A stretch of DNA of 64,000 nt from Streptococcus himalayensis (GCF_001708305.1 NZ_CP016953.1:323001-387000), one strand, 5' to 3'. Positions 1 to 9,578 are shown, counted from the stretch's first letter. Numbers and translations: made by a program. Notes: generated from the sequence alone by a model not told the origin.

Positions 1-1
1 T

Positions 2-640
2 GGAGCTAAATGGCTAAAGGATCCCGATAAGATTTACCACATTATCCACAAGGTGCAAGCAGTCCTTGACATTCCCTTGACTGTCAAAATGCGGACTGGC
101 TGGGCAGATACTAGTCTTGCTGTGGAAAATGCCCTTGCCGCAGAAAGCGCTGGTGTTGCGGCTCTCGCTATGCATGGACGAACTCGTGAGCAGATGTATA
201 CAGGAGAAGCCGATCTGGAGACACTGCGCGATGTCGCCCAAGCCTTGACTAAAATTCCTTTCATCGCCAATGGCGATATTCGCTCCGTAGAAGAAGCCAA
301 GCAGCGTATTGAAGAAGTCGGTGCTGACGCTGTCATGGTCGGGCGTGCTGCTATGGGCAATCCTTATATTTTCAACCAAATTAACCATTACCTTGAAACA
401 GGAGAAATTCTTCCAGATTTGAATTTTGGCGATAAGCTGAACATTGCTTTTGAGCACCTGACTCGCTTGGTCAATCTCAAAGGGGAAAGCATTGCTGTGC
501 GCGAATTCCGCGGTCTCGCTCCTCACTATCTCCGCGGAACAGCTGGGGCTGCCAAAATCCGTGGAGCCGTTGCCCGTGCCGAATCTGTGGAAGAAGTTGA
601 AGAACTCTTTAACCAAGCCCGTGAAGCCTATCAAAAATAA
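2..640 (+). CDS. dus: tRNA-dihydrouridine synthase (DusB type), 5' end missing
   Basis: The reading frame is open from base 2, so the gene begins before the window; an internal GTG at 53 is not the start. The visible 212 residues are the C-terminal two thirds of a Dus protein, which reduces uridine to dihydrouridine in the tRNA D-loop using FMN and NADPH. Seen are VKMRTGW in the barrel, AMHGRTREQMYTGEADLE, and the FMN-phosphate segment IANGDIRS followed by GADAVMVGRAAMGNPYIF, then the helical tRNA-binding tail. The catalytic cysteine lies upstream of the window. A strong terminator follows about 55 bp after the stop. Family assignment is firm; the DusB subclass is inferred from the GRAAMGNP signature. 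Confidence 0.9.
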   Translation, partial: GAKWLKDPDKIYHIIHKVQAVLDIPLTVKMRTGWADTSLAVENALAAESAGVAALAMHGRTREQMYTGEADLETLRDVAQALTKIPFIANGDIRSVEEAKQRIEEVGADAVMVGRAAMGNPYIFNQINHYLETGEILPDLNFGDKLNIAFEHLTRLVNLKGESIAVREFRGLAPHYLRGTAGAAKIRGAVARAESVEEVEELFNQAREAYQK

Positions 641-693
641 AGTGCATACTCTCTAAAAATCATAAGAGCATTATCAAAAATTTCCTGCCTACT

Positions 694-736
694 CAAAAAA
701 CCAGAAGTTTCGGCAATAGAACTTCTGGTTTTTTGT
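694..736. terminator. Bidirectional rho-independent terminator
   Basis: An inverted repeat, AAAACCAGAAGTT / AACTTCTGGTTTT with a short loop, has an A-run on the left and a T-run on the right. It lies between the convergent dus and surface-protein genes and can serve both. Confidence 0.85.
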
Positions 737-773
737 TTTGTCAAATGCTCACTGATCAACTTGAGGTGACTGT

Positions 774-3700
774 TTAGTTATCCCCTCTTTTATCGATCAC
801 CATAACTCCAATGAGATTTGGAATTTCTCTTCTCTCAGCTCCCAGCCATTTATAATGGATACCATCAGAGTCTAGTACCACTTGATTCTCTCCAGGTCCG
901 ATATTAAAAGGAGTCATACTGATTGAAATATGCATAGAAACATTGTTTTTATCCATCATATTGTCCCAATGGCCCTTTGAATGTTTCCATTGATCGAATA
1001 ATTTATTAGCAATATATTCTTCAGATACATACTGATACGGACTTTGGGGAGCAAAGGCAGCTAGATTTTCTCCCATATGTCCTCGATACTTAGGATCTGT
1101 AATAATACCTTCATGCCATTTTCGACCGTCTGGACGGGTATGTGCGAGATAGTTTTCCTTGACCTTAAAGCGAATACCACCAGCTGTTTTTAATTCTGTT
1201 GCCCGAGCATCTGCTGGTTTTATCAAATCCACATTGTCAGTCATCAGACGCAAACCTCGTTTTTTACGCTCTTCATTAGTCTTATCAATAATAATCTGAC
1301 TGATCTTTGCTTGATCCAACTGTGATAACAAATAGTCTAAGAGTTGTCCATCGTATGGTGGATTGATTGTTTCTTTTCTTTCCGGAGTCGTCTTCCAAAT
1401 AGCTGTATTATAAAGTTTAATATCCGAATTTCCAGCTAGCTCAAACCGCTTCTCTGCTGGAAGGGCTAAGATTTCTTCAAAAGTAGCGGGTAGCTCTTTA
1501 GCGTATGAATTTCTCCAAGTCTTTTCATACCATTCTTTTCCGGTCGAAGTGCGTTTTGGCTCTGCTGTTCCCACTTCTACGATACGACTCACAGGAGCAA
1601 GCATGAGTTTCTCACCGCGAGGGATTTCCTCTTGTGTCGCTGTCAGTTCTTTACCAGAACCTTGGAGTTGTCCTTTGATGTAAACTTTTTCGTTTACAAC
1701 ATATTTGTACCCATTTTTTCCTTCTTGAATGACCCGGGTTTGACCTTTTGGAAGGCTCGCATTTTCCCGCGTAATGGTCTCAAAGGCGAGGTCTTTTTTA
1801 TGGACATTTTCACGGACAACTCTCCGAGTACCAATTTCTAGGATTCGATGCTGAACTGGTGTTTTGACATAGCTATTGACTTTTTCTTTTTCGAGCACAC
1901 GGCCTTCTGCTGTATGGACACGGTAGACAGTAATTTTTTCACCGTCTTTACCGGCTTGAATTTCCTTGCTTTGTCCTTCAGATAAGTTAGGATTTTCACG
2001 AGTTTCTGTCGTAAATTTCAAAACTTCTTTTTCTTCGACTTGCTTAATCTCCAAGGTACCGACTAAAACCACTTCATCTTGAGCAGACGTCGTGATTTGC
2101 TCCTTGAATTGCTCATGGTCTTTTTGGTCGTGAATCTTGGCACCATTGCGATATGGCACTGCCCAAAGCTCTTCGACTTTCCCTTTTTGTCCTTTTTCCA
2201 AGACTTGCCGTTGACCAAGAAGGATCTGGTCAGATTTTTTCTCAACGACCTTGTAGTCTAACTCTTTTACCAACCGGCGTTCGTCTCGGTACTCTGGGGC
2301 AACGTAGCGACCAACTGCTACCACTTGAGTAATCGGCGCTACCACCAAAGGAGAGCTTCCCTCAATCGGCTTGCGGCTACCTTCAACTTCTACCCCTTCT
2401 CGGAAATCGGCACGATAATAGGTCGTCTCACTACCATTTTTACCTAGAATCACCACGCGTGTCTCACCAACTGGTAGATACGGATCATCGATTTCCTTGG
2501 TGTCAAAGGCTAGGACTTTTTTATCCTCGATAATCTTGGTTGTAGGAAGTGGCCGTGTCCCACGGCGGACACGAATCGGACGGCTATCAGGAAACTCCCC
2601 AGTCGTATAGAGGAGTGGTCGATTTGCTCTCCACTCGTATTCATAGATAGGATTATCTGGGTCTACATTAGCAAACATGCCCTCTGGAAATACTCGGAAG
2701 AAAATATCCGAAGACACAGACCAATCACTATTTATCTCTATGGACCGTATAGATGGTAATTTACTTGAAATGCGTCTCTCAAAAAGTTCTTTTATCATTT
2801 GAAGTTCTTGAGAAGTCAAGTTATTTTTATCTATTACTCGTATCTTGTTCTCTTCACCATTAGGATTTTCTGTTACTAAAGTATCTTTAGGTATTATGAT
2901 TCCAACGTGAAGAGTTCTAGATTTCACATTTTCATTGAAAATTTCATCCACAAAATTTTCAGCAATATTATGATACGATGTGCTATAATTATTCTCTCCA
3001 AATACTTCTTTTGCAGCATTAACCACTACATCTGCAGAGTCTTGATATGCAGAACGAAGTATATTTGCTGCATATTCTTTATCTTTTTCTGTCAGTCCTG
3101 TCGCGAAATATCTACGAACCCAAATTCGAAAATCTTCATGTGTCCCATCTTCTATAACTTCTTCTCCAATATCAAGGTCTGGATCCTCAATATATTCGAC
3201 AGATTTGTAGCGACGAGATTCTAGATAGAGTTTGCCATACCTCTCTCTCCGCCCGAGTTGTGGTAATTCCGACAAGCTCACACTAGCCGCAAGAGCATTA
3301 TCACGCAATTTAGCCATAAATGCAGCTTTATTGTCAACATCTCTGGTAGTACCTGTATCAAAACGTTTGTCTAGTGTAAAGCCAGAAAGACGATCGTCTT
3401 CTGAATTAATTTTTAGACGATCTACTCCTTTTGGCTTGCCATCTGGCCATTCTTCATAGATATTTTCGACTTTTTCTGTCTCGGTTTCATCGATCAGGGT
3501 TCGCTCTGTATTTCCATTACCAGAAACAACTTTATAAACTTTATCATGAATGCCATTTTTTCCAATCGTAATACCTGTTGGAAAGGCAGTCGCAATATAC
3601 GAATCATCAAAATGATTGAGAAGTGGTCCTTCTATTTTTGGTAGAACATAGAACTCTCCATCAGAATCTCTAACAGGAGTCTCAGGATACACCATCGTCG

Positions 3701-5471
3701 GATGCTCTACTATTTTCACAGAGTTATCTGAATTTTGCATTTCAGGATTATCAAGAGCATCATAAAGATAATCATCTAAATCACCAGTAGAAGTAGGAAA
3801 ATTGTCCGCTATTGGACTTACATAATCATCTTCTCCATATTTTATATTTCGTGCATAGGCTTCGATGGTGTGGTTATACTCGTCCACAGTCCGCTCACGC
3901 ACAATCTCGACATCTTTGGTTCCTACTTCGATGATGGTCTTGGTTAACTCATCGGCAATAATTTCATCGGTTGGGCGATCATGGCGAATTGTCGTTTTTC
4001 CACTTCCTTGTTGAATGACCCTGTGCGTACCTTTGTCAAGGTCTGGATTTTCTCTGATTTCCGTATCTGACCCCACTTGGATATCTGAAGCGATGACAGG
4101 TCGGTCCTCTTCTTGAGGGAGTTCTTCTGGAGTTCCTGTTGTCGGCTGAATAGCTGCTTTATTAACCAAGACAACGCGATCCTCAGCTGGTGTTTCTTCT
4201 ACTGGCTCCTCTTCAGATACATTGGTCACAACTCCATTGGTTGTTGTCAAGGAGATTGAGCTTGTAACCTTCCCATCTCGACCTTCTGAGAGGACTTTTT
4301 CATCGCCTGGGCCTACTTCTTCGCTCACGCGGATAACGGTATTGTGCCTGATAGGCGTTGTTTCTGAGACAACTTCCGTCGTCACTACTGGCTCTTCATA
4401 AGTCCCGTACTCAACGATGGCTTCGACTGGCTCTTCAATAACTTCCTCGCGGATCAAACGATGTGCAATCTCTTGTCCATCCAGCAAGGTCACTTCATAA
4501 ACAGCTCGTTTTTGTCCGTCTTTCCCAGCCTGAACGACACGGGTTTCCCCTTTTTTCAGATTTGGATTTTCAATATTTTTAGAAGGATGTGGAATGGAAA
4601 TCAGGTGCTCCCGCTCTTCTTTTACAGAGTTATCCACGAAGGACTGGATACTGGATGCATGAGGTTCCCCAATCACTGGCTCTGGAAGAACCTTGTCATC
4701 CGTGCTACCTAAGTTCTGGACCTTGTCTGGAAGAGTTTGAGTTCCAGTTGGCTTTTCAGTCGGCATTTCCTTAGAAGGATTTGATGTATCTGATGTCATT
4801 GGTACGACATTGGCTTTGTCTGGTTGGACGACCTTAGCAGGTGCTTCGTAGGTTGCTTTTTTTGCTGGGGCATTTGCAATATAGCCTACATAGACAAAGT
4901 TCGGGATTTCTGCTCCTGCTGGCAATTCTGAACCTTTGGATAAGGTAAAGCTTTGGTTATAGCTCGCCAAACGATGACTTTCAACTGCACTCACACTTGG
5001 CAAGGCGTAAGAAGCTCCTAGGCTAGAGAGTACGACCATTGATGTGATGATGGTTTTCTTGCTGGCACCTTTTTTAACCAAACTAATCCCAATCACCAAA
5101 AGACTAACCCCGGCCGCTCCAGTTAAAGCAAGAGACATCTCACTACTTGTTTTTGGAAGTACACCCGAAGTCTGCACAGGACGATAAACCAAATAATAGC
5201 TTTGATCTTCATTCGTCACATTTCGAGGAAGATCACGTACAATCAGCGCTTTCTCTGCATCTGTCAATTCATCTTCAGATACATATTGGTATTGAACCGA
5301 GAATTCTTGCCCCTGACTAACTTCTCCTAATTGATCAGCGGATACTGTCTCTACTGGTCCTGTCAAACCTACTAGGGTTGAACCAACGGCTAGCGACACC
5401 GTTCCGATTGCTAATTTTCGAATGGAAAACTTCATCAGTTGTTTCCATTCAAAACTCTTACGTTTTTTCAT
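774..5471 (-). CDS. Large G5-repeat/CAP-domain surface protein with N-terminal sorting motif
   Basis: 1565 residues. A YSIRK-like signal (FSIRKLAIGTVSLAVGS, about 15-31) is followed by an LPKTS motif at about 105-109 and two hydrophobic segments (about 112-132 and 140-158). This N-terminal layout is known from streptococcal IgA1/Zmp-type zinc metalloproteases. The middle has about six G5-like repeats with the pattern ENPxLxKGxTRVVQxGKxG...EVGT (around 297-360, 470-520, 1010-1080 and three nearer the end). I find no HExxH zinc-protease motif. Instead the C-terminus (about 1390-1520) is a CAP/SCP-PR1 domain: AHTRPDG (His about 1444), GHMGENLAAF (Glu about 1468) and WKHSKGHWDNMM. It is probably exported and wall- or membrane-attached. 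Its role is not known; CAP proteins include adhesins, proteases and lipid binders. Monocistronic, with its own promoter at 5533-5561. Confidence 0.85.
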   Translation of the reverse strand: MKKRKSFEWKQLMKFSIRKLAIGTVSLAVGSTLVGLTGPVETVSADQLGEVSQGQEFSVQYQYVSEDELTDAEKALIVRDLPRNVTNEDQSYYLVYRPVQTSGVLPKTSSEMSLALTGAAGVSLLVIGISLVKKGASKKTIITSMVVLSSLGASYALPSVSAVESHRLASYNQSFTLSKGSELPAGAEIPNFVYVGYIANAPAKKATYEAPAKVVQPDKANVVPMTSDTSNPSKEMPTEKPTGTQTLPDKVQNLGSTDDKVLPEPVIGEPHASSIQSFVDNSVKEEREHLISIPHPSKNIENPNLKKGETRVVQAGKDGQKRAVYEVTLLDGQEIAHRLIREEVIEEPVEAIVEYGTYEEPVVTTEVVSETTPIRHNTVIRVSEEVGPGDEKVLSEGRDGKVTSSISLTTTNGVVTNVSEEEPVEETPAEDRVVLVNKAAIQPTTGTPEELPQEEDRPVIASDIQVGSDTEIRENPDLDKGTHRVIQQGSGKTTIRHDRPTDEIIADELTKTIIEVGTKDVEIVRERTVDEYNHTIEAYARNIKYGEDDYVSPIADNFPTSTGDLDDYLYDALDNPEMQNSDNSVKIVEHPTMVYPETPVRDSDGEFYVLPKIEGPLLNHFDDSYIATAFPTGITIGKNGIHDKVYKVVSGNGNTERTLIDETETEKVENIYEEWPDGKPKGVDRLKINSEDDRLSGFTLDKRFDTGTTRDVDNKAAFMAKLRDNALAASVSLSELPQLGRRERYGKLYLESRRYKSVEYIEDPDLDIGEEVIEDGTHEDFRIWVRRYFATGLTEKDKEYAANILRSAYQDSADVVVNAAKEVFGENNYSTSYHNIAENFVDEIFNENVKSRTLHVGIIIPKDTLVTENPNGEENKIRVIDKNNLTSQELQMIKELFERRISSKLPSIRSIEINSDWSVSSDIFFRVFPEGMFANVDPDNPIYEYEWRANRPLLYTTGEFPDSRPIRVRRGTRPLPTTKIIEDKKVLAFDTKEIDDPYLPVGETRVVILGKNGSETTYYRADFREGVEVEGSRKPIEGSSPLVVAPITQVVAVGRYVAPEYRDERRLVKELDYKVVEKKSDQILLGQRQVLEKGQKGKVEELWAVPYRNGAKIHDQKDHEQFKEQITTSAQDEVVLVGTLEIKQVEEKEVLKFTTETRENPNLSEGQSKEIQAGKDGEKITVYRVHTAEGRVLEKEKVNSYVKTPVQHRILEIGTRRVVRENVHKKDLAFETITRENASLPKGQTRVIQEGKNGYKYVVNEKVYIKGQLQGSGKELTATQEEIPRGEKLMLAPVSRIVEVGTAEPKRTSTGKEWYEKTWRNSYAKELPATFEEILALPAEKRFELAGNSDIKLYNTAIWKTTPERKETINPPYDGQLLDYLLSQLDQAKISQIIIDKTNEERKKRGLRLMTDNVDLIKPADARATELKTAGGIRFKVKENYLAHTRPDGRKWHEGIITDPKYRGHMGENLAAFAPQSPYQYVSEEYIANKLFDQWKHSKGHWDNMMDKNNVSMHISISMTPFNIGPGENQVVLDSDGIHYKWLGAERREIPNLIGVMVIDKRGDN

Positions 5472-5532
5472 CCTATTCTCCTTTAGAGTTTTACTTTTTT
5501 ATAGACTTTAATTTTTCTATAAAATCACCTAT

Positions 5533-5561
5533 ATTGTACCACTCTCACCATAAAAATTCAA
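5533..5561 (-). promoter_or_regulatory. Promoter of the G5/CAP surface-protein gene
   Basis: On the minus strand TTGAAT is separated by exactly 17 bp from TACAAT, about 65 bp upstream of the ATG. About 39 bp further upstream lies a run of ten G/C bases (5600-5609). Confidence 0.7.
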
Positions 5562-5599
5562 TAGATATCTTGCTATTTTGACAAAGTTTTTAAAAATTC

Positions 5600-5609
5600 G
5601 GGGGGGGGG
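5600..5609. repeat. Homopolymeric G10 tract
   Basis: Ten consecutive G on the plus strand in an AT-rich intergenic region, upstream of the -35 of the surface-protein promoter. Homopolymers of this length are prone to slipped-strand length change. Confidence 0.9.
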
Positions 5610-5687
5610 TAAATGTTAGTTTAACAATTATTCTAGACTTAAAAATAATAGGATACATGCATATATGTGTCTATGACCTGTTCTTCT

Positions 5688-5881
5688 TATACCCAATGAA
5701 AATCAAAATTAGCATCTTGATATTTTCTTAGGTGGTTTGGATGTAAACTACCTGTGTTCTATGATTATTCATCTTATTTACTGGAAAAGTATCCTGTTTA
5801 ACTCATTTAGTTCTCTACATTTTTAACCTAAAATAAATACGTTTAAATAAAATGGCTATTTTTGAAATTAAATGAGTATTA
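5688..5881 (+). repeat. BOX-like intergenic repeat, family A
   Basis: It begins TATACCCAATGAAAATCAAAA and contains TTTTCTTAGGTGGTTTGGATGT and later GGCTATTTTTGAAATTAAATGAGTAT. The same unit occurs inverted at 9184-9375 and as both arms of a long inverted repeat at 40855-41147. No coding potential. Confidence 0.7.
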
Positions 5882-5944
5882 TATAGGTTTTTATCTGTTG
5901 TCTACACAGAAAAAGACAGGGCTTGCCCTATCTTTTTGATTGTC

Positions 5945-6075
5945 CTTATACTAAATCTGACTAGGTTCCACAATTGATAATTGTGGAAGGTTGGAAATAG
6001 AGCTAGCGAAATGTTTGCTAGCCTCTTCCACTAGAATGTTGATTTATCAACGTTTTACAAAGCAGACAACTACTG
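5945..6075 (+). repeat. Partial copy of repeat family B
   Basis: It starts CTGACTAGGTTCCACAATTG and folds as TCCACAATT/AATTGTGGA, like the family B copies at 16885-17086 and 44009-44224. The right part has its own small dyads (GCTAGC...GCTAGC, GTTGATTTATCAAC) and is diverged. The 5472-6143 intergenic region otherwise holds only the promoter, the G tract, the family A repeat and the clpC terminator. Confidence 0.5.
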
Positions 6076-6097
6076 CGTCAAACTGTTAAAGCTATAA

Positions 6098-6138
6098 AAG
6101 AAACGAGGCTGGACACTTTTATCTCAGCCTCGTTTTCC
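6098..6138 (-). terminator. Terminator of ctsR-clpC
   Basis: The stem ACGAGGCTG / CAGCCTCGT with flanking A and T runs lies just after the clpC stop. Confidence 0.85.
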
Positions 6139-6143
6139 TATAA

Positions 6144-8579
6144 TTACACTATGTCAAACTTGAGTTTATCGCCTTTGACACCGACTTTCAAGCTCCTTCC
6201 TTCGCCTAGTTCTCCTTTTAGCAGTAACTCTGATAGCGGATCTTCGACTTGGGTTTGGAGGGTTCGTCGCAAGGGTCTGGCCCCCATTTCTGGGTCATAA
6301 CCTTCTTTTGCTAGCCATTTGAGAGCAGATGGTTGGAATTTCAATTCCACATGCTTGTCTCTGAGTGCTGCAATTAATGGACCTACCATGACTTTGACCA
6401 CTTCTTGCATATGTTCACTCGAGAGACTATGGAAAACAACCTTTTCATCAATCCTATTGATAAATTCTGGACGATAGGCTTTTTTCAACTCTTCTAACAT
6501 GCGTTTTTCCATATTGGCATGGTCAAAACGTACATCACGTGCCCCAAATCCAACGGTTTTGTCATCTCGAAGGCTGGTCGCCCCAAGGTTGCTGGTCATG
6601 ATAATCAAGGTATTTGAAAAATCAACCTTGCGTCCCTTGCTATCAGTCAAAACGCCGTCATCCAAGACCTGCAAGAGCACATTGAAAATATCTGGATGAG
6701 CCTTTTCCACCTCATCAAAGAGGAGGACAGAGTAAGGCTTGTTGCGGACCTTCTCTGTCAATTCGCCGCCCTCGTCATAGCCAACATAGCCCGGAGGAGC
6801 CCCGTTCAAACGACTTGCTGCAAATTTTTCCATATATTCACTCATGTCAAAGCGAATGAGAGCTGATTCATCATCAAACAGCAATTCAGCCAAAGCCTTA
6901 GCCAGCTCTGTCTTTCCGACCCCTGTCGGCCCCAGAAACATAAAGGAGCCGATAGGACGCTTGCTGGTTTTCAAGCCGGATTGATTGCGACGAATCGCAC
7001 GGCTAATCGCTGAAATTGCTTCGTCTTGTCCGATGATACGCTTATGCAGTTCTGTTTCCAAATTCAAATATTTCTTGGCATCTGTCTGACTTAACTTTTG
7101 AACAGGAATACCTGATAAACGGCTCAAGGTCGTCAAGATATCCGCCTCTTCCACCTTTAGGGTAAAGGGTTGCGGAGATAGCTCTTTTTTCAATAGGCGA
7201 GACACTTGTTTGAATTGTTGATCCATCACCGCCACATCCAGTTCTGTCAACTCAGACTGGGACATATCCCCCTGTTTTGCTCCCTTATTTTGCACCGTGG
7301 CTGCTGCCTCATCTAGCAAATCAATAGCCGAATCTGGCAAGTGCTTACTGGTCAAATACCGATGGGCATAGGTGACTGCCGTTTCAATCGCTTCATCTGA
7401 AATCACCACCTTGTGATGGGCTTGATAGCTTTCCCGCAATCCCTTCAAAATTCGAATGCTGTCTGCCACACTTGGCTCATCAATGGTGATTTTCGCAAAA
7501 CGACGAGAGAGAGCTGCATCTTTTTCGATATGCTTTTGGTATTCTTCCTGAGTCGTTGCACCAACCGTCCGAAGGGTTCCACGTGCCAAGGCTGGCTTGA
7601 GAATATTTGCCGCGTCCAAGGTCGAATCAATTCCGCTTCCAGACCCCATAATGGTATGCAACTCATCAATAAAGAGAATAACACGGCCGTCTTCTTCGAT
7701 ATCTGTGATGATATTATTCATCCGCTCCTCGAAATCTCCACGGAAACGCGTCCCTGCTACCACATTCATCAAATCTAGCTCGAGTACCCGCATTTTAGCC
7801 ATCTCGTTAGGAACAGATCCACTTGCCACTCGTTGGGCAAGACCTAAAGCCAAAGCTGTTTTTCCAACTCCCGCATCTCCGACCAAGACCGGATTATTTT
7901 TGGTTTTTCGGCTCAGGATTTGAATCATTCGCGAAATCTCTTCGTCACGACCAATGACCGGCTCTAATTGGCCAGTTCTTGCTAGTTCGGTCAAATCACG
8001 GGTATAGTCTTCCAGACCACCGCTTTGCGGTTGTGGCATCCCCATCATATTGGCCATATTTTGCTTGTTTGGATTAGGAGCTTTCTGCAAGTTTCGAATG
8101 GCTTTCCAGGCTTCCTTGTCCCAACCCGCACGTTGGCTCAGATTTTTCCGCAAGTCTGCAATCCGAACAGCCTTATCCGTCTCTTCATAGATAAAACCTG
8201 CCTGCTCTAAAATATGAGCCACAAGACTACCACGATCCAAAAACATCGCTAAAAGGACATGCTCAGTTCCTATACTTTTTGAACGAGTAGCCGAGGCAAT
8301 CTTCTCTGCTGTTGCAAACAATTCCTTCAAGCGATAAGAAAAGGCAAGTTTTCCTGGTTTCGCTTCTTTTTGATAGGCTTTTCCTGTCACAGTATAGGCC
8401 GCTTCTTCCAGATTGTCCACCTCCAGAGGATAATCATTGAGGACCGAGCCTGCTACACTATAGGGATTATTGGCAATCGCGATTAAGACCTGCCAAGACT
8501 CCAGATAGTCCGTTTCAAAATGACTAGCTAACACTTGAGCCGACGCCAAGCTCTGCTCCAAGGCCTTTGAATACTTCAT
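6144..8579 (-). CDS. clpC: ClpC AAA+ unfoldase of the Clp protease
   Basis: 811 residues, a Hsp100 ATPase that unfolds substrates for ClpP. An N-terminal Clp repeat domain (about 1-145) precedes two AAA+ modules: the first with Walker A GDAGVGKTALA and Walker B VILFIDELH, the second with GPTGVGKTELAKAL and a C-terminal D2-small domain ending RPLRRTLQTQVEDPLSE. A short middle domain separates them, as in ClpC rather than ClpB. It follows ctsR with a 3-bp gap and shares its promoter and CtsR operator, so it is a class III heat-shock gene. A strong terminator follows. Confidence 0.95.
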   Translation of the reverse strand: MKYSKALEQSLASAQVLASHFETDYLESWQVLIAIANNPYSVAGSVLNDYPLEVDNLEEAAYTVTGKAYQKEAKPGKLAFSYRLKELFATAEKIASATRSKSIGTEHVLLAMFLDRGSLVAHILEQAGFIYEETDKAVRIADLRKNLSQRAGWDKEAWKAIRNLQKAPNPNKQNMANMMGMPQPQSGGLEDYTRDLTELARTGQLEPVIGRDEEISRMIQILSRKTKNNPVLVGDAGVGKTALALGLAQRVASGSVPNEMAKMRVLELDLMNVVAGTRFRGDFEERMNNIITDIEEDGRVILFIDELHTIMGSGSGIDSTLDAANILKPALARGTLRTVGATTQEEYQKHIEKDAALSRRFAKITIDEPSVADSIRILKGLRESYQAHHKVVISDEAIETAVTYAHRYLTSKHLPDSAIDLLDEAAATVQNKGAKQGDMSQSELTELDVAVMDQQFKQVSRLLKKELSPQPFTLKVEEADILTTLSRLSGIPVQKLSQTDAKKYLNLETELHKRIIGQDEAISAISRAIRRNQSGLKTSKRPIGSFMFLGPTGVGKTELAKALAELLFDDESALIRFDMSEYMEKFAASRLNGAPPGYVGYDEGGELTEKVRNKPYSVLLFDEVEKAHPDIFNVLLQVLDDGVLTDSKGRKVDFSNTLIIMTSNLGATSLRDDKTVGFGARDVRFDHANMEKRMLEELKKAYRPEFINRIDEKVVFHSLSSEHMQEVVKVMVGPLIAALRDKHVELKFQPSALKWLAKEGYDPEMGARPLRRTLQTQVEDPLSELLLKGELGEGRSLKVGVKGDKLKFDIV

Positions 8580-8582
8580 CTT

Positions 8583-9041
8583 CTACATTCCTTTTCTATC
8601 TACTTGTTGTAAAATCCGTTTTAACATCCGTGCCCGAATCTTCTCAGCACCCTCACCTAGAACCATATCCGTCGCTAAAGACAGGAGAAGTTGCCCTTCC
8701 TGATAACTCAAAACTCCTTTTTCAAACAACATTTGAATGACATCTTCGAACACTTGCTGGCTAAGATGTTCGCCAACACTACTAGCCAATTCGCAAATCA
8801 TATCATGATGGTTTGAAAATTCAACCTTGCCAATCCGGATATAGCCACCACCGCCGCGCTTACTCTCGACAATGTAGCCGCGACTTTCTGTGAATCGCGT
8901 CTTTAGGACATAGTTTATCTGGCTTGGAACGACCTGAAAAACATCTGCCAACTCGCTACGCTTTAACTCTGCAATGCCCACTCGTGCAAGCAGGGCTTTG
9001 ATATACTCTTCAATACTATCTGATGTATTTTTCGCTCCCAT
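8583..9041 (-). CDS. ctsR: CtsR, class III heat-shock repressor
   Basis: 152 residues from the ATG at 9041, preceded by AGAAGGGG. The frame is open further upstream to 9113, but that extension would run through the promoter and operator, so I reject it. The N-terminal winged helix (SDSIEEYIKALL...FQVVPSQINYVLKTRFT) is followed by the glycine-rich wing SKRGGGGYIRI, the hallmark DNA-binding and heat-sensing loop of CtsR, and by a C-terminal dimerization domain. It represses clp genes at normal temperature and here autoregulates ctsR-clpC. Confidence 0.95.
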   Translation of the reverse strand: MGAKNTSDSIEEYIKALLARVGIAELKRSELADVFQVVPSQINYVLKTRFTESRGYIVESKRGGGGYIRIGKVEFSNHHDMICELASSVGEHLSQQVFEDVIQMLFEKGVLSYQEGQLLLSLATDMVLGEGAEKIRARMLKRILQQVDRKGM

Positions 9042-9063
9042 AGCCGACCCCTTCTCTACTGAT

Positions 9064-9086
9064 ATTGACCATCTTTGACTATTATA
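9064..9086 (-). promoter_or_regulatory. ctsR-clpC promoter -10 with CtsR operator
   Basis: On the minus strand TATAAT (9081-9086) is followed directly by AGTCAAAGATGGTCAAT (9064-9080). This matches the CtsR tandem heptad consensus RGTCAAA-NNN-RGTCAAN. A weak -35 (TTTTCA) lies 17 bp upstream. Confidence 0.85.
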
Positions 9087-9183
9087 CCCTAAAAGGCAAA
9101 CTTTGAAAAGCAAAAGCCATGCTGATTTTCTTTCCCACCATTTTTAAAGAAGTCCTTAAAACAAAGCTACTCACAGCCTTAAT

Positions 9184-9375
9184 GATACTCCTGTAATTTC
9201 AAAAATAGGCATACGATATGTATTTTTCATTCCCTCATATAATGAAGTTGGCTAAGTAAGTCCAATAGGATGATTTTTTAGCAGAGGAAAAAGACAGCCA
9301 TAAAAAGAGATAATTTATATCCAAACTATCTAAGAAAGCAGGCAAAATGCTACCTTTGATTTTCATTGTGTATTC
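9184..9375 (-). repeat. BOX-like intergenic repeat, family A (inverted copy)
   Basis: Read on the minus strand it starts TACACAATGAAAATCAAAGG, contains CTTTCTTAGATAGTTTGGAT and ends CTATTTTTGAAATTACAGGAGTA, matching the 5688-5881 unit. It fills much of the ctsR-tsf gap. Confidence 0.7.
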
Positions 9376-9527
9376 AATCGAATGATCTAGATGAGGCTGA
9401 ACTGCCTATAAAAATTGTTGGTTTCCGAAAAAATCTAGCATCCCGTTACAACCTTAGTTATTTCCAACATCCTGAAACGAAAGGTACCCCGCATACTTTT
9501 CAAACCATTTACCCCTTCATATCCTAA
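9376..9527 (+). pseudogene. Possible start-less gene remnant
   Basis: Directly after the repeat a frame runs about 50 codons to TAA at 9525-9527, with protein-like composition (e.g. ELPIKIVGFRKNLASRYN and YFQHPETKGTPHTF). It has no start codon or RBS. I do not recognise it and it may be chance. Confidence 0.2.
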
Positions 9528-9548
9528 AAAATAGTTCTAAATCCTCAA

Positions 9549-9578
9549 AAAAATCGAACCCCTAAGAGTTCGATTTTG
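9549..9578 (-). terminator. Terminator of tsf
   Basis: AAATCGAAC / GTTCGATTT hairpin with a T-run on the minus strand, 10 bp after the tsf stop. Confidence 0.85.

Noticed and set aside
774..5471. IgA1 or zinc metalloprotease assignment for the large surface protein
   Set aside because: The N-terminal anchor and G5 repeats fit, but no HExxH motif is present anywhere and the C-terminus is a CAP domain.
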